DNA from: Calliopum simillimum
Lineage: Eukaryota > Arthropoda > Insecta > Diptera > Lauxaniidae
Direction: 5' to 3'
Length of the DNA stretch: 64,000 nt
NCBI GenBank assembly: GCA_951812925.1
Contig: OX638368.1
Span: forward strand, 12,789,994-12,853,993
Part shown: positions 36,439-46,010 of the stretch, piece after piece
How the letters are laid out: the number at the start of each line of letters is the position of its first letter
How positions within the stretch are numbered: position 1 is the stretch's first letter
Position numbers and translations under genes: made by a program
The notes under the pieces: generated by a model
What the model was told of the DNA's origin: nothing
The model's database searches: none
The model's input: the letters and a program-made list of their open reading frames with translations, nothing else

Positions 36439-38898
36439 GTGGATTTGAGTGTTAAGTATCCGCTACCACGAATAGATCAGATTTTTGCATCAATGCAGGG
36501 TGGTAAACTTTTTACCAAATTAGATATGTCTAACGCGTACAATCAACTTATTCTTGATGAGGATTCACAAAAATTATGTACATGGAGTACTCATAAGGGT
36601 CTCTTTCGTATGACACGTTTGCCTTTTGGCATAAAAACGGCTTCTGCGATATTTCAAAAAACTATTGAAAGTTTATTAGGTGAAATCCCAAACGTTTTTT
36701 GTTATCAAGATGATATTACCATTACTGGAAAAGACTTTGCTGAGCATTTACAAATTCTTAGACTTGTATTAACTAAACTCCAAACAGCCGGATTCAGACT
36801 TAACGTTGATAAATGCGAATTTTTCAATGAGAAAATTTCTTATTTAGGTTTCGATATAGATGCCAACGGGTTGAGTAAAAATAAAGATCGTATTAAAAGC
36901 ATTATTAATGCACCTAAGCCTAATGATATTTCTCAATTAAGAGCCTTCATAGGCATGGTAAATTACCATTCAAAATTTATTTCTAGTTTTTCTGAAAAAA
37001 TGCTTCCTCTTTACAAATTGCTACAAAAAAATGTTAAATTTATTTGGAGCAAAGAATGTCAGGAAGCGTATGAAACATTAAAAGCAGAAATCTGCTCAGA
37101 CAAAATTCTTGTTCATTTTGATCGGAAAAAACAAATTGTGCTTTCCACTGATGCAAGCAATTCAGCAGTTGCTGGCGTACTTTCTCATATATATGAGGAT
37201 GGTTCTAAAAAACCTATAGCGTTTATTTCGAGAGCGTTAAATAGAGCAGAAGAGAACTACAGCACCATCGAAAAAGAGGCACTGGCCATAGTTTTTAGTG
37301 TAACGAAGTTGAGGCAGTACTTATTGGGAGTCTTTTTCACCTTAGAAACAGACCATAGGCCTTTATTAGCTTTGTTCGGTGAAAATAAAGGCATTCCTCC
37401 AATGGCAGCTGCAAGAATGCAAAGGTGGGCCTTCATACTGTCAGGGTTCAATTACAAAATCATATACGTAAAGGGTTCTCTTAACGATGCAGATAATTTA
37501 TCACGCATTCCCCAAGCGGAAACGTCAGACATTTTTAGGGAATCAACTTACATTAATTATGTTGATTCGATTCAACTTAATTATAAAAACATTGCGATTG
37601 AAACACGCAGGGATGCTGTGTTATCAAAAATTATGCATTGCATTCAGGATGGAACGATCACTAGTTTGAAGGAGAAAGAGTTTGAACCTTTTTGCTCGAA
37701 AGCTTTAGAGTTGAGTGTAGAGTCAGGTTGCGTATTATGGGGTTATCGTACCATAATACCCGTTAAATTGCGCAAACTCGTATTAGAAAACTTTCACAGC
37801 TCTCATTTAGGAATTGTAAAAACAAAAGCTTTAGCTCGTTCTTACATTTGGTGGCCAAACCTAGATAAAGATATTGAAATTTTAATTAAATGTTGTCAGC
37901 CTTGTCAAATGACACAGCCAAGTCCAGAGAAAAGTTCACTCATTTCATGGACACCGACAGATTCTGTTTGGAAACGTGTTCATGTTGATTTTGCTGGACC
38001 TATCATGGGTTATCATTTATTTCTAGTAATCGACTCTTTTTCTAAGTGGGTCGAAGTCTTTAAAACTAAAGATATTACTAGTGCCTTCACTATTAGTAAA
38101 TTACGTGAAGTATTGTGTCGCTTTGGATTAGTTGATACGCTCGTTAGCGATAACGGACGACAGTTTACTTCAGCAGAGTTTAAAAATTTTATGGCTAATA
38201 ATCACATTAAGCATGTGTTGACTGCTCCTGGTCATCCAGCAACAAATGGGCAGGCCGAAAATTTTGTGAAAACTTTGAAGAAATCTTTGACTGCAAATTT
38301 TAGTGATCTTAAAAATGATAGATTCGATGAGGTACTTAATAGATTTCTATTTGATTACCGGATTACTAAACATTGTACTACAAATGAGTCCCCTGCCAAA
38401 TTGTTATTTGGACGAGAAATTAAATCACGTTTTAGTGTCCTTAAACCACCATTGGTCAGAGATATTATAAACAAAAACCAAGAAATCTCTGTTAAGAACT
38501 CTAGAGGGAAACGAAATGTTACTTTTGATGTAGGACAAAAAGTTTTTGTTAGAAATTACTCTAACCCCAACAAGGCTGGTTGGTCACCTGGTACAATCAA
38601 GAAACAATTTGGTCCAAGAAATTACTCTGTTTTACTGTCTAAAGAAAATCGAATAATCAAACGACATTTGGATCAAATGCGTACAGCGGAAACCTGCGAT
38701 GATGATGAGCATCCTCGCAGCAGTTCTCCAACTGTAATTCCATCACAAGTCGATGAAGATCATCTTACAGATGCTGAAAATGTTCAAAATATGGAAGATA
38801 GAGAAGAGATAGTAAGTGCTGGAATTGTTATTGATGAAAAACTACCACCTAGAAATAGTAAAAGAAAGGCAATTGAAGCCATGCAAAAAAAGTGTTAA
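36439..38898 (+). CDS. Reverse transcriptase (C-terminal part), RNase H and integrase of the Ty3/gypsy element
   Basis: This is the downstream 819 codons of the split gag-pol. It has no start of its own: the frame opens at GTG in the target duplication, and the codons continue the upstream RT. RT palm: LDMSNAYNQL with Asp29, and CYQDDI with the Asp pair at 91-92. YQDD replaces the more common Y(V/I)DD. RNase H: STDASNSAVAGVL with Asp238, then ENYSTIEKEALAIV and TDHRPL. Integrase: an N-terminal HHCC zinc finger (HSSHLG to CCQPC). The catalytic D,D-35-E triad is Asp517 (HVDFAGPI), Asp571 (SDNGRQF) and Glu607 (NGQAENFVKTL). The C-terminal FDVGQKVFVRNY and WSPGTIKKQFG resemble a GPY/F-type tail. 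No stop or frameshift breaks this half. It cannot be made as part of the normal polyprotein because of the upstream insertion. Confidence 0.94.
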   Translation: MDLSVKYPLPRIDQIFASMQGGKLFTKLDMSNAYNQLILDEDSQKLCTWSTHKGLFRMTRLPFGIKTASAIFQKTIESLLGEIPNVFCYQDDITITGKDFAEHLQILRLVLTKLQTAGFRLNVDKCEFFNEKISYLGFDIDANGLSKNKDRIKSIINAPKPNDISQLRAFIGMVNYHSKFISSFSEKMLPLYKLLQKNVKFIWSKECQEAYETLKAEICSDKILVHFDRKKQIVLSTDASNSAVAGVLSHIYEDGSKKPIAFISRALNRAEENYSTIEKEALAIVFSVTKLRQYLLGVFFTLETDHRPLLALFGENKGIPPMAAARMQRWAFILSGFNYKIIYVKGSLNDADNLSRIPQAETSDIFRESTYINYVDSIQLNYKNIAIETRRDAVLSKIMHCIQDGTITSLKEKEFEPFCSKALELSVESGCVLWGYRTIIPVKLRKLVLENFHSSHLGIVKTKALARSYIWWPNLDKDIEILIKCCQPCQMTQPSPEKSSLISWTPTDSVWKRVHVDFAGPIMGYHLFLVIDSFSKWVEVFKTKDITSAFTISKLREVLCRFGLVDTLVSDNGRQFTSAEFKNFMANNHIKHVLTAPGHPATNGQAENFVKTLKKSLTANFSDLKNDRFDEVLNRFLFDYRITKHCTTNESPAKLLFGREIKSRFSVLKPPLVRDIINKNQEISVKNSRGKRNVTFDVGQKVFVRNYSNPNKAGWSPGTIKKQFGPRNYSVLLSKENRIIKRHLDQMRTAETCDDDEHPRSSSPTVIPSQVDEDHLTDAENVQNMEDREEIVSAGIVIDEKLPPRNSKRKAIEAMQKKC

Positions 38899-39041
38899 GA
38901 ATTAGTTTTTGTAATTGATACTGTAACTTAAAAGAAATTGAATTAATTTTTAGTTTTCATAACTAATATAGTAATTTGAATTAATGTAAAATGAATTAAT
39001 TTTGACTATGTTATATAAAATTTTTAGAAATAATCATCTTT

Positions 39042-39050
39042 AGAAAGGGG
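39042..39050 (+). promoter_or_regulatory. Polypurine tract
   Basis: AGAAAGGGG lies one base before the 3' LTR, where plus-strand DNA synthesis would be primed. Confidence 0.8.
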
Positions 39051-39051
39051 T

Positions 39052-39228
39052 TGTTGAATACTAGTGTGCTTTGCCCTTAATCATATTAAAAGTACACGTA
39101 TGAACACCTCCTAATATTATTTAGAAAGTAAGCAACACTGTTTATTAGTACTTAAGAAATATGTATATAAGCTACTGCTCAATAAAGCATTCTCTCTCTT
39201 TTGTCTTAATCATCTCGAGTACACTTCA
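39052..39228 (+). repeat. 3' LTR
   Basis: This is the 177-bp partner of the 5' LTR with two substitutions. It has the same TATA-like site (about 39162-39170) and AATAAA (39181-39186). It is followed by the GTTTT duplication. Confidence 0.95.
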
Positions 39229-39233
39229 GTTTT

Positions 39234-40404
39234 AAAGTGTCCCTAAGGAGCTCGTTCTAAAAAAAATAAACTACCATATAATGAAGATGAGACCTACATT
39301 TTTGATTGCTTTGTTTTGTGCATCAAAACAAAAACAAAAATTTTATATATGCAAGAACTTCGCAAAAACTATTTTCTCAAAATGAAGATAAATCATTGTT
39401 TTTATTTTCATCACTACAGAAAATCATCGTTCAGAAATCAATCCCATTCCATCCTATACAATTCTATTCAGCTTCAGTCCAATAATCTTTCAATACATTT
39501 TGGTATCAACAAGCATCATTCAATTGGTGCTTTTACTCTTCGCCCTAATGTGAAACATTAAAGGGGCTTATATTAACGTTCCCCAGAGGCTTAACAATAG
39601 CACCTTCTTCTTAAGTATATATGCAAGTAACCAAAAATAGCACAAAAAATTTATTTATGAGTGGATGGGTGCAGGAGTGAAAGCAAAAGTGTTCCCAGTT
39701 TTATTTACAAAATCCTTTTGAGTGCTCATTGCTTTTATGCAACACCTATGCTAAATTACATCTATATACAGACAAATGTATACATTCGCAACTATTTTTT
39801 TATACACATATGTTTGTATGTACATTAGTGTGGGGATAAAATGTTCGAGTGATAAAAAAAAGCGAAAAGCTTATAGCAAAAAACGAAATCTGGAGAAAAT
39901 TAAAACCTAGCTCTTAACAAGAGACATAAAGAATTGAGTTTGAGAAATAAAAATTTTTCATATATGAATGTTTATGTCGCTTGGCAGGCCTTAGATCCAT
40001 AGCTTCTTAAGAAACTTTTCTTAAAATTCTTTGTAAACTTGGTTTTCGCTATACGCTTTTTGACATTAAAACAATTAACCCACCTTAATATAAATATACT
40101 TACTAACGTATACAAACTCATAGCGACAATAAAAACAGATCACGTGCAAATCCTAGCGAGACTCATCAGTTTATTTAAGACATTTTCTCTGTAGTCTCAC
40201 TACAGTGCTACAAGGGTGTTAGAAAATATAATGCTGTGAAAGGGTGTTTGTGGGGGCAGAATGGGGCTGTGCCGCTTGCATTGTTTAAAGATTTGTTGTT
40301 TATAATTTCTACAAAAGAAGTCTATGTGACAGTAAAATAGTGTAGTTAGTGGTTGGAATGACGACAGAAGAGAGTTTGTTTATCTCCTGTGTGGTTAAGT
40401 GTGG
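39234..40404. other. AT-rich stretch without recognised features
   Basis: No coding or RNA gene is recognised; short motif-free frames only. Confidence 0.5.
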
Positions 40405-40615
40405 CACATAAATAATACTATTGTTGTTATTTATGAAAGTACACTTGTTGCTATCAGCTGTGTTCATTGGAAATATTTTGTGGAAGATGGCATGTCTCAA
40501 AACCAAATTTGAGAGTGCATTTAACATAATAACAATTAAGAAAATATTTTCAGTGAACACAGCTGATAGCAACAAGTGTACTTACATAAATAACAACAAT
40601 AGTATTATTTATGTG
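40405..40615. repeat. 211-bp hairpin with 75-bp arms
   Basis: CACATAAATAATACTATTG at 40405 is inverted at the right end (40615). The arms of about 75 bp include GTACACTTGTTGCTATCAGC and are nearly identical. No clear target duplication is seen. The loop (40480-40540) is unique in this window. It is a fold-back MITE of unknown family. Confidence 0.75.
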
Positions 40616-40639
40616 AGGATCTTTGACGAGGTAGATCGT

Positions 40640-40735
40640 TCCGTAGCGTGGCCTAAGTAGTAGAGGTCTGCTGCACTCTTTCATTAGAATGCAGAAGGCT
40701 GCGGTTCGATTCTAGTAAGAAGCAAAGATTAAATA
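40640..40735 (+). ncRNA. tRNA-like sequence (possible SINE head)
   Basis: GTGGCCTAAGTAGTAGAGGT resembles a degenerate A box and D arm. CTGCACTCTTTCATTAG then ATGCAG forms an anticodon-like hairpin. GGTTCGATTCT matches the RNA polymerase III B box (GGTTCRANTCC) in ten of eleven positions. Acceptor pairing is poor, so this is more likely a tRNA-derived repeat than a gene. Confidence 0.4.
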
Positions 40736-42407
40736 AAATAGGTCTGATGAGGCTATGTACATATATATATATGCAAATATATATATGTGTATGTGGTAAT
40801 AGCCGAAACATATGTCGTCGGTTGTTGTTCATTGCAAATTTGACCAGATGGTATTAATGGAATTACAATAATATTGTACTGAAAGCCGATAATGGCTTCC
40901 TGGTTGCCCGTCGAAGAAGGCTCGATAGTCTATATGCATTGGTTCAAGGTACACACAGACAGCATGTTTTAAAAACTGTCAACTACCATAACATCTATTG
41001 ATGAAAATACATCTAAAACACACTTTAAGCTTAAAACAATAACTAAACTTTCTTCTTGATGTTCAAGTAACTTTCTCACAAGACGTTTTGTAGTTTACAC
41101 CAAAAGCTAATTTTTACACACCAAAAACACTTTTTCCGTCACTTTGTGCACACGCATACAGCTTGACAGTCTGAAGTCTATTAATATCAGTCATTGGTAT
41201 CTGTGGAAAATTCTATAAAAGAACATTATCGTACACGTCCAGCTGTTGAGTGGCAAACGGCACACGGACCGAGGTACACTCGGAACAAGGTACACACATC
41301 TCCCCTACTCATGGAACCGAAATTTGTTTTAAGCAAAACTAAAAAAACTGGGTGGCAACACCAAAAGTTTTGTAAAAATTTCAAAAAAATTGATCCGATC
41401 GTTTCTGAAACCAAAAATTTCAATTTAGTCAAAAAATGTAAGAATTATATAAGATTTTCAAAAATAACCAGGTAGCAACCCTTGATTTTTAAAAAAAATA
41501 CTTATGCGTCTTAAGACTAAATTAAAATTTTTATTTCTTAAATAAAGAGTTTAAGTAATTGTTTATTGTTTTACTTTACTAAAGATAAAATAATATGTTA
41601 AGTAATATAAAAAAAATTTTACGCGGAGATGATGCACAGCTGACACAAATAGCTGAGCTGAAAATACACTAAATCTTTTCTTTCTCTTCATTTGTAAATA
41701 CCTATTTACTCAAACCTCAAAAAATTTACTGCTAGAATAGAAAAACTGAGCGGATATAGTCTTTACCATGCGACTTGAAAATGCCCATAACATAAGGGCT
41801 AGTAACAGATACTTCCTATCAACAAATTCCACAATACTTATTTGCTTTTCACTCGCAACTTGAAAAGCTTGGTTGTTCAAAAAAAATTAAGTTAAAACTT
41901 CCAGTGTACATAGAGTTAAATTTTAATATACAACTGGCAGGTAGGCTTCTCATAATTTGCGGCGGCTTGGATCTATGGAAAAAGTGACAATGAGCATAAA
42001 AGCAAGAAAGTAAGCAATGAAGTATTTGAACAACAACAGCAACAGTAACAGTTTCAGCAATGGCAGCAATGATAAGTACAAAGCATTGCATTTATTCAAC
42101 AAAATTTCTATTTCGTTGAGTTTGTCTTGAAGTGAATGTGTTTGTGTTTTTCTTTGACACGTGGCACTTGGCGCTACAGGGTACAACTGTTTTCTCCTGT
42201 CAGAAATTATGCGTATTTATTTAATGATGTTGGTGCTATCTCTTTCTACTAATATCTTACTTTGTCTTGTTGTAGAACTTTAGAAAAGTAGCAATAAACT
42301 GCTGTCAATGTGTTTGTAAATCATAAAGTTAATTTTATTACTGGTAAGTAAGTATTAGCGAATGTATCAGAGAATACGGATAGTAGTAGGTTTGGCTGTT
42401 ATCCATT
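40736..42407. other. Unassigned stretch
   Basis: A TATA-type microsatellite lies at about 40760-40790. No gene is recognised. The 93-codon frame at 41194-41475 has no motif. Confidence 0.45.
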
Positions 42408-42700
42408 TTTACGTTTTTCAATTACGCGGTCAGCAAAAAGTGCATTAGGCAAAAAATGCTTATAATTATCTCAGGAATATGTGTGAATTTTTTCAAAGCT
42501 TTTGGAACTTTTTTAATTTTTTTTTACCAATTTTTGAAGGATTATAAAACTTTAAGAAAATGCGAAAAAAATGCACACTTATTTGTTGAATAAGTCTAAG
42601 CATGTATGTGCATTACATTTTTTTCGTAAGATGCCTTGTTTTTGAGTAAAAATGATTTTTTCCAACCACGAAGTTGAAAAACGTAAAAAGAATTTTTGAA
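42408..42700. repeat. Solo fold-back related to the hAT-like core, copy A
   Basis: TTTTTACGTTTTTCAATTACG at the left pairs with GAAGTTGAAAAACGTAAAAAG at the right. Inside are GGCAAAAAATGCTTATAATT, GTGTGAATTTTTTC and CGTAAGATGCC, then TTTTTGAGTAAAAATG. This is the same word order as the core at about 7300-7600. Confidence 0.62.
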
Positions 42701-42844
42701 ACCAAATATTGTCTATACCACAAAAAAAAACGCCAAAAATCGTGTAATGATAAAGTCTTTATTTTTTATGCAAAATTGGTCATCCATTTTGTGAAAACAA
42801 AAATTTTTGAGCAATATTATTTTTTTTTTTGTTTGCTAAAGTAG

Positions 42845-43135
42845 ATTTTCAGGAGGATCAAAAGAGCTCCCTCGTTAACAAAAAAGTGTATAGGGCAAAA
42901 AATGCTTAGAATTGTCCAAAATATAAGTAAGAATGTTTCCGAATTTTTTGAGACATGTGATAATTCTTCAAAAAATGGTCAATACTTAAAACAAATAAAA
43001 AAAATTTCCAAAAAATCTGAAAAAACTCACACGTATTCTTTGGAAGTTTTTAAGTATTTTCTGTCTGAAAAACTTTTTTCGTAGAATGCCTAGTCTTTCA
43101 GGAGAATCTAAAGTGATCCGTAGTTTTTCTAGGAA
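42845..43135. repeat. Solo fold-back related to the hAT-like core, copy B
   Basis: TTTTCAGGAGGATCAAAAG at the left is imperfectly inverted at the right (CTTTCAGGAGAATCTAAAG on the plus strand pairs only partly). The inner words GGCAAAAAATGCTTAGAATT, TCCAAA and CGTAGAATGCC keep the family order. It is more diverged than copy A and lies only about 145 bp from it. Confidence 0.5.
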
Positions 43136-45029
43136 AGAAAAAAAAAAAAAAAAAAAAAAATTGTTGATGACTACTTTAAATTACCCTTACACAATCAAAC
43201 ATTTTCTTCCGAAAAAATCATAGCTCTGCATTAGAAAATGAGCTCGCAGATGATTGATTTGCCCACTTTTTTTCGTGTTTCAAAATGTTTTGCTGGGAAT
43301 GTTTGAATGCAGCATATTTGGGAGGAAGTCATTGCCACTGATGTTGGTATACTCGTATTAAATTTTGTTTAACAGTATGCAGTTTCAGATATAGTTTACT
43401 TTCAGCCAATCGTTGATAAAAGTGTTTCACTGTTGCATCAGCATATTGCTAGTACTAACTAATTCTTGTATAAATATTGAAATTTATATATATTTTGATA
43501 ATGCACTTTTAGGTCAATTAAATTTCAAAGAATGAAATATCGTTCAGTTTTTTTTTTTAAATTCTACTAAAACTATTTAAAATGTATCAATTGTATTATC
43601 AGTTTTAGTCTTAATTATATCAGAGTCGCACATTAGACTCATAAAAATTGACTTGTCTTGAACAACATGTCGTATCAGTGATAATAATTTTCATAGCAAA
43701 AATAATTTAAACCGAAATAAAATTAATTTAAAGGTAAAGCAAGCAAGGTAAGCTTTATTGTCATTTATTCCAATTTTTTATTTTTTCTTACCTCCCATCC
43801 CCTGTTTTTCAAAAACGTAAGTGTCATGCTAGAGGATTACATTGTTTGAGCATACTTTCTCCTGCAGTATCCAAGTGTGAAAACCGCAATAAAAGTACGT
43901 ACTTATTAAATAGAAAATTTCGACTAAAAGCAACATTAGCACTGAAGCAGCAACAACAATACAGCAAAATAAAAGTAATGTAATTTTGTGTTACCGCTAT
44001 TGCCGCTTTAGTAGCTGCTGCAACAACATTAGCAAAATTTGTTTCAAATTTGCAATTTCCACATTAATTTCCGTTTGTGTTAAAAATGTCGCACCAAACA
44101 CTTGCATACACATACACACTGTCATAAGCATACACACACATACTATCATTTGCACAAACATACATTAGAACCAAAGGTGAGCACATCTATGTATTATGCC
44201 AAGTGCTCTTCAACCACTAGACGTAATTATAGAAGTGGCAGAGATGCCACATTGCCTGGAACTGAAGTTGCAATTGTGGCAACAACCAAAGATGATGTCG
44301 CAGTGTCTGTCGTTTCCTAACATTATCATCATCATTATCATCGGCGTTGCCATAGTTGCGTTAATTAGCAAATCCTCATTGATGCAGGTACTGTTGCTGC
44401 TGCTGCAACTACTACTACTACTAATGCTAACGCTGCAGCATTTGCAGCTGGCAAATGAATGGAGTTTCCATTTCCGCTCACTAATCACGATGTCGATAAC
44501 GATGAAAATTAAGCGAAAATATTCTAAAGCCTTATGAAACTCTATACAACAATAGTATGCAGTGGCACGCGGTTACAACAACATTATACAATTGAAAATG
44601 CAACATCAATTTGTGCAGCAGTCAGTATTTTGAAATTTGTTTCACACCCAAACTTTTTGGGTCACAACTGAAATATAATTAGGTAGTTACGTCAAGTGGA
44701 CAAATTTTGTATTTGTAATAGCAAAGTTGCGCTAGAAACTGTTACATGAGTACATTATAGGAAAAGAAAGTAAAAATGGAGAAAGGGAGGAACCGCTAAA
44801 ATAGAATGAAGTAGTTCATTCATGTTACAAAAACATAATAATGGTGTTAAGATAGGGTGATCAACCATCCCTCAGGATACTTCTGGATTTTTTCCCCTAG
44901 TCCTGGATTCAAAAACATTCCGGAAATGTCCCGGATTTTTATGTATGCCTCAGATTTGTCATGGATTTTAGATAGATGCACATTGTATTGGCTATTTTTT
45001 TTATTTTGTTTTACAATAATTTTATGTAG
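43136..45029. other. Unassigned stretch with trinucleotide runs
   Basis: A poly-A run lies at about 43138-43160, CACA/CATA runs at about 44098-44160, and ATC and CTG/CTA runs at about 44325-44440. Overlapping frames on both strands around 44196-44537 follow the simple repeats and are not convincing genes. Confidence 0.5.
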
Positions 45030-46010
45030 TTTATAGACCATAGACCATAAAGAACAAGTTATAGACGAAAGATTATGAACCATATACCATAAATAATTGA
45101 CCATAGACTATAAAATATTGACCATAGATTATAAACAGCAGATCATAGACTATAGATTATGGACCATATGCCATAAAAGGCATACCATAGACCATAAAGG
45201 ACAGATCATAGATTATATATTATACACCATATCCCATAAAAGCTATAAAATCGTGAATCATGATCTATAAAGGAAAATCATAGACCTATCATTGATCACA
45301 TAATATGGACCATAAACTATAAAGGACGGATCATAGGCGATACATGATGGACCGTATATCGTAAAAGACAAGTTATAGACCATACATAATTGATTATGGA
45401 CTACAAATTATCGACAACAGACTGTAAGTAACAGATCATAGACTGTAAAATATTGACCAATATCCAGTAAATGGCATAAACTATAGATTATGGACCATAA
45501 GCCACAAAGGACAAATCATAGACCTATTATGTACCATAGACCAGAAAGTACAGATCATAAATAGATTATATATAATAACCATATTTCTTTTGACGCGTGT
45601 GTATAATTGTGGATATTTTTAAATTGCGATAACTCATGAACAGTGAGTAGCACAATAAAACTCTAAGGAACTTTTTTGTGGAGAATCACGTTTAAAAAGT
45701 TTATCTTTAAGGAGTTATTCTATGAAAACTAGTTAAGCGCCGATAAACGGCATAAAATCACTTTCTAAATAATTATTTTTTTTTTTTTTACAATAGATTA
45801 AAATTTTTTGTAGAGCATGTGGTTCTCAATGAAAAAGACCCTCGGACTTTTTATCATACGACTCACCGTTCATTAGTTATCGCAATTTTAAAATTACCAC
45901 AATTGTATATACGCGTCAAAAGAAACACTGCTAATTTGAACCATAAGCCATAAAGGACGTATCAGTGATTATACATCATGGACCATATACCATTAAAAGT
46001 AGATATAAAT
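45030..46010. repeat. Degenerate minisatellite of ACCATAGACYATAAA-like units
   Basis: Dozens of variants of GACCATAAAGGACAGATCAT and ACCATAGACTATAAA recur from about 45033 to 45575 and again from about 45938 to 46010. There is an irregular short period near 15 and longer groupings. A fold-back at 45584-45925 interrupts the array. There is no coding potential. Confidence 0.8.
45584..45925. mobile_element. Fold-back inserted in the minisatellite
   Basis: TTTCTTTTGACGCGTGTGTA at the left is inverted as TATACGCGTCAAAAGAAA at the right. The arms continue imperfectly through AATTGTGG and TTGCGATAACT. It is 342 bp with array sequence on both sides. No target duplication is evident. Confidence 0.72.

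Larger units (their letters stand above)
33673..39228 (+). mobile_element. Ty3/gypsy LTR retrotransposon (Mag-like), pol split by an insertion
   Basis: The 5556-bp span includes a nested insertion. It has 177-bp LTRs starting TG and ending CA, a perfect 5-bp target duplication GTTTT (33668-33672 and 39229-39233), a primer-binding site and a polypurine tract. The domain order, CA/NC, protease, RT, RNase H, integrase, is that of Ty3/gypsy. There is no envelope frame. The LTRs differ at only two positions, so the insertion is recent. Single-frame gag-pol without a shift, a TGGCGACGAGG primer site and the integrase style suggest the Mag lineage; that assignment is inference. Confidence 0.95.

Noticed and set aside
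44196..44537. 113-codon frame rich in Ile and Leu
   Set aside because: It reads through ATC and CTG/CTA trinucleotide runs and has an equally long antisense partner.
45030..46010. CRISPR-like appearance of regularly repeated short units
   Set aside because: The units are degenerate, have no fixed spacer, and the setting is an animal genome; this is a minisatellite.
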